Shown: positions 33,297 through 33,445 of the stretch, piece after piece
Layout of the letters: the number at the start of each line of letters is the position of its first letter
How positions within the stretch are numbered: position 1 is the stretch's first letter
NCBI GenBank assembly: GCA_024644805.1
Contig: JAHEHC010000010.1
Location: 1 to 33,445 of the forward strand
Length of the DNA stretch: 33,445 nt
Direction: 5' to 3'
Source of the DNA: Flavobacterium sp.
Lineage (GTDB): Bacteria > Bacteroidota > Bacteroidia > Flavobacteriales > Flavobacteriaceae
Position numbers and translations under genes: made by a program
Notes under the pieces: generated by a model
Told to the model about the DNA's origin: nothing
Seen by the model: the letters and a program-made list of their open reading frames with translations, nothing else
The model's database searches: none

Positions 33297-33445
33297 TTAT
33301 TCTTTTACAATTTTTGTAGTAAATACTTTACTGTCTGATGATACTTGTAAGATGTAAAGACCAGAGGCTAATGATGACATGTTCACCCCAATTGAATTGG
33401 TATTACTATGCCTTCTGGTTTGAACTATTTGTCCAGCAATATTTA
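33297..33445 (-). CDS. C-terminal fragment of a T9SS-sorted protein (cut by window edge)
   Basis: The last 48 residues of a minus-strand gene are visible. They include IAGQIVQTRRHSN, GVNMSSLASGLYILQV and a basic end (FTTKIVKE) before TAA. The GLYILQV-x-KIVK pattern is the type IX secretion sorting tail also seen in the two neighbouring secreted proteins. The rest of the gene, and therefore its function, lies outside the window. Confidence 0.85.
   Translation of the reverse strand, partial: NIAGQIVQTRRHSNTNSIGVNMSSLASGLYILQVSSDSKVFTTKIVKE

Overview
The window comes from the chromosome of a bacterium in the phylum Bacteroidota, most likely a marine or environmental member of class Flavobacteriia. 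Several things point there: outer-membrane TonB receptors with N-terminal carboxypeptidase-regulatory domains, proteins ending in type IX secretion (T9SS) sorting tails, a DksA-like protein that has lost its zinc cysteines, a long GXHH-type isoleucyl-tRNA synthetase, AT-rich spacers, and promoter-like TTG-N19-TAnnTTTG elements. The sequence is dense and chromosomal. I saw no rRNA, tRNA, CRISPR array, insertion sequence or phage gene.

Layout. Positions 1-5.9 kb hold a partial TonB-dependent receptor, a divergent secreted endonuclease/exonuclease/phosphatase, a four-helix membrane protein and a second, complete TonB receptor with a convincing promoter. From 6.0 to 11.4 kb is an aromatic amino acid catabolism block on the minus strand. 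It comprises hmgA-hppD (tyrosine to homogentisate to maleylacetoacetate), then a strong terminator, then DUF3108 - tryptophan 2,3-dioxygenase - M23 peptidase lipoprotein. From 11.6 to 15.7 kb are uvrC and, overlapping it by 4 bp, a patatin-POTRA-barrel fusion resembling type Vd secreted lipases. From 15.8 to 18.5 kb on the plus strand are two overlapping pairs: a RimK-type ATP-grasp ligase with an aspartoacylase-like peptidase, and a CD225 protein with a DUF2752 protein.

From 18.5 to 22.9 kb is the operon ileS - dksA-like - lspA, preceded by a candidate promoter. From 23.1 to 26.5 kb are a probable surface lipoprotein, a DUF6268 outer-membrane protein, a zinc-ribbon protein and a carboxypeptidase-regulatory-domain protein. 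From 26.5 to 33.4 kb is an export-oriented segment: a 41-residue membrane microprotein, a choice-of-anchor B T9SS protein, a cytochrome c lipoprotein with a small membrane protein, a 1355-residue multi-domain T9SS protein, and the sorting tail of another T9SS protein cut by the window edge.

There is no single unmistakable new defence or mobile system here. The most notable points are the GXHH isoleucyl-tRNA synthetase motif, the CD225-DUF2752 overlapping pair, the RimK-deacylase pair, an M23 peptidase with a His-to-Cys zinc-ligand change, a zinc-less DksA, and an unannotated 41-residue membrane protein.
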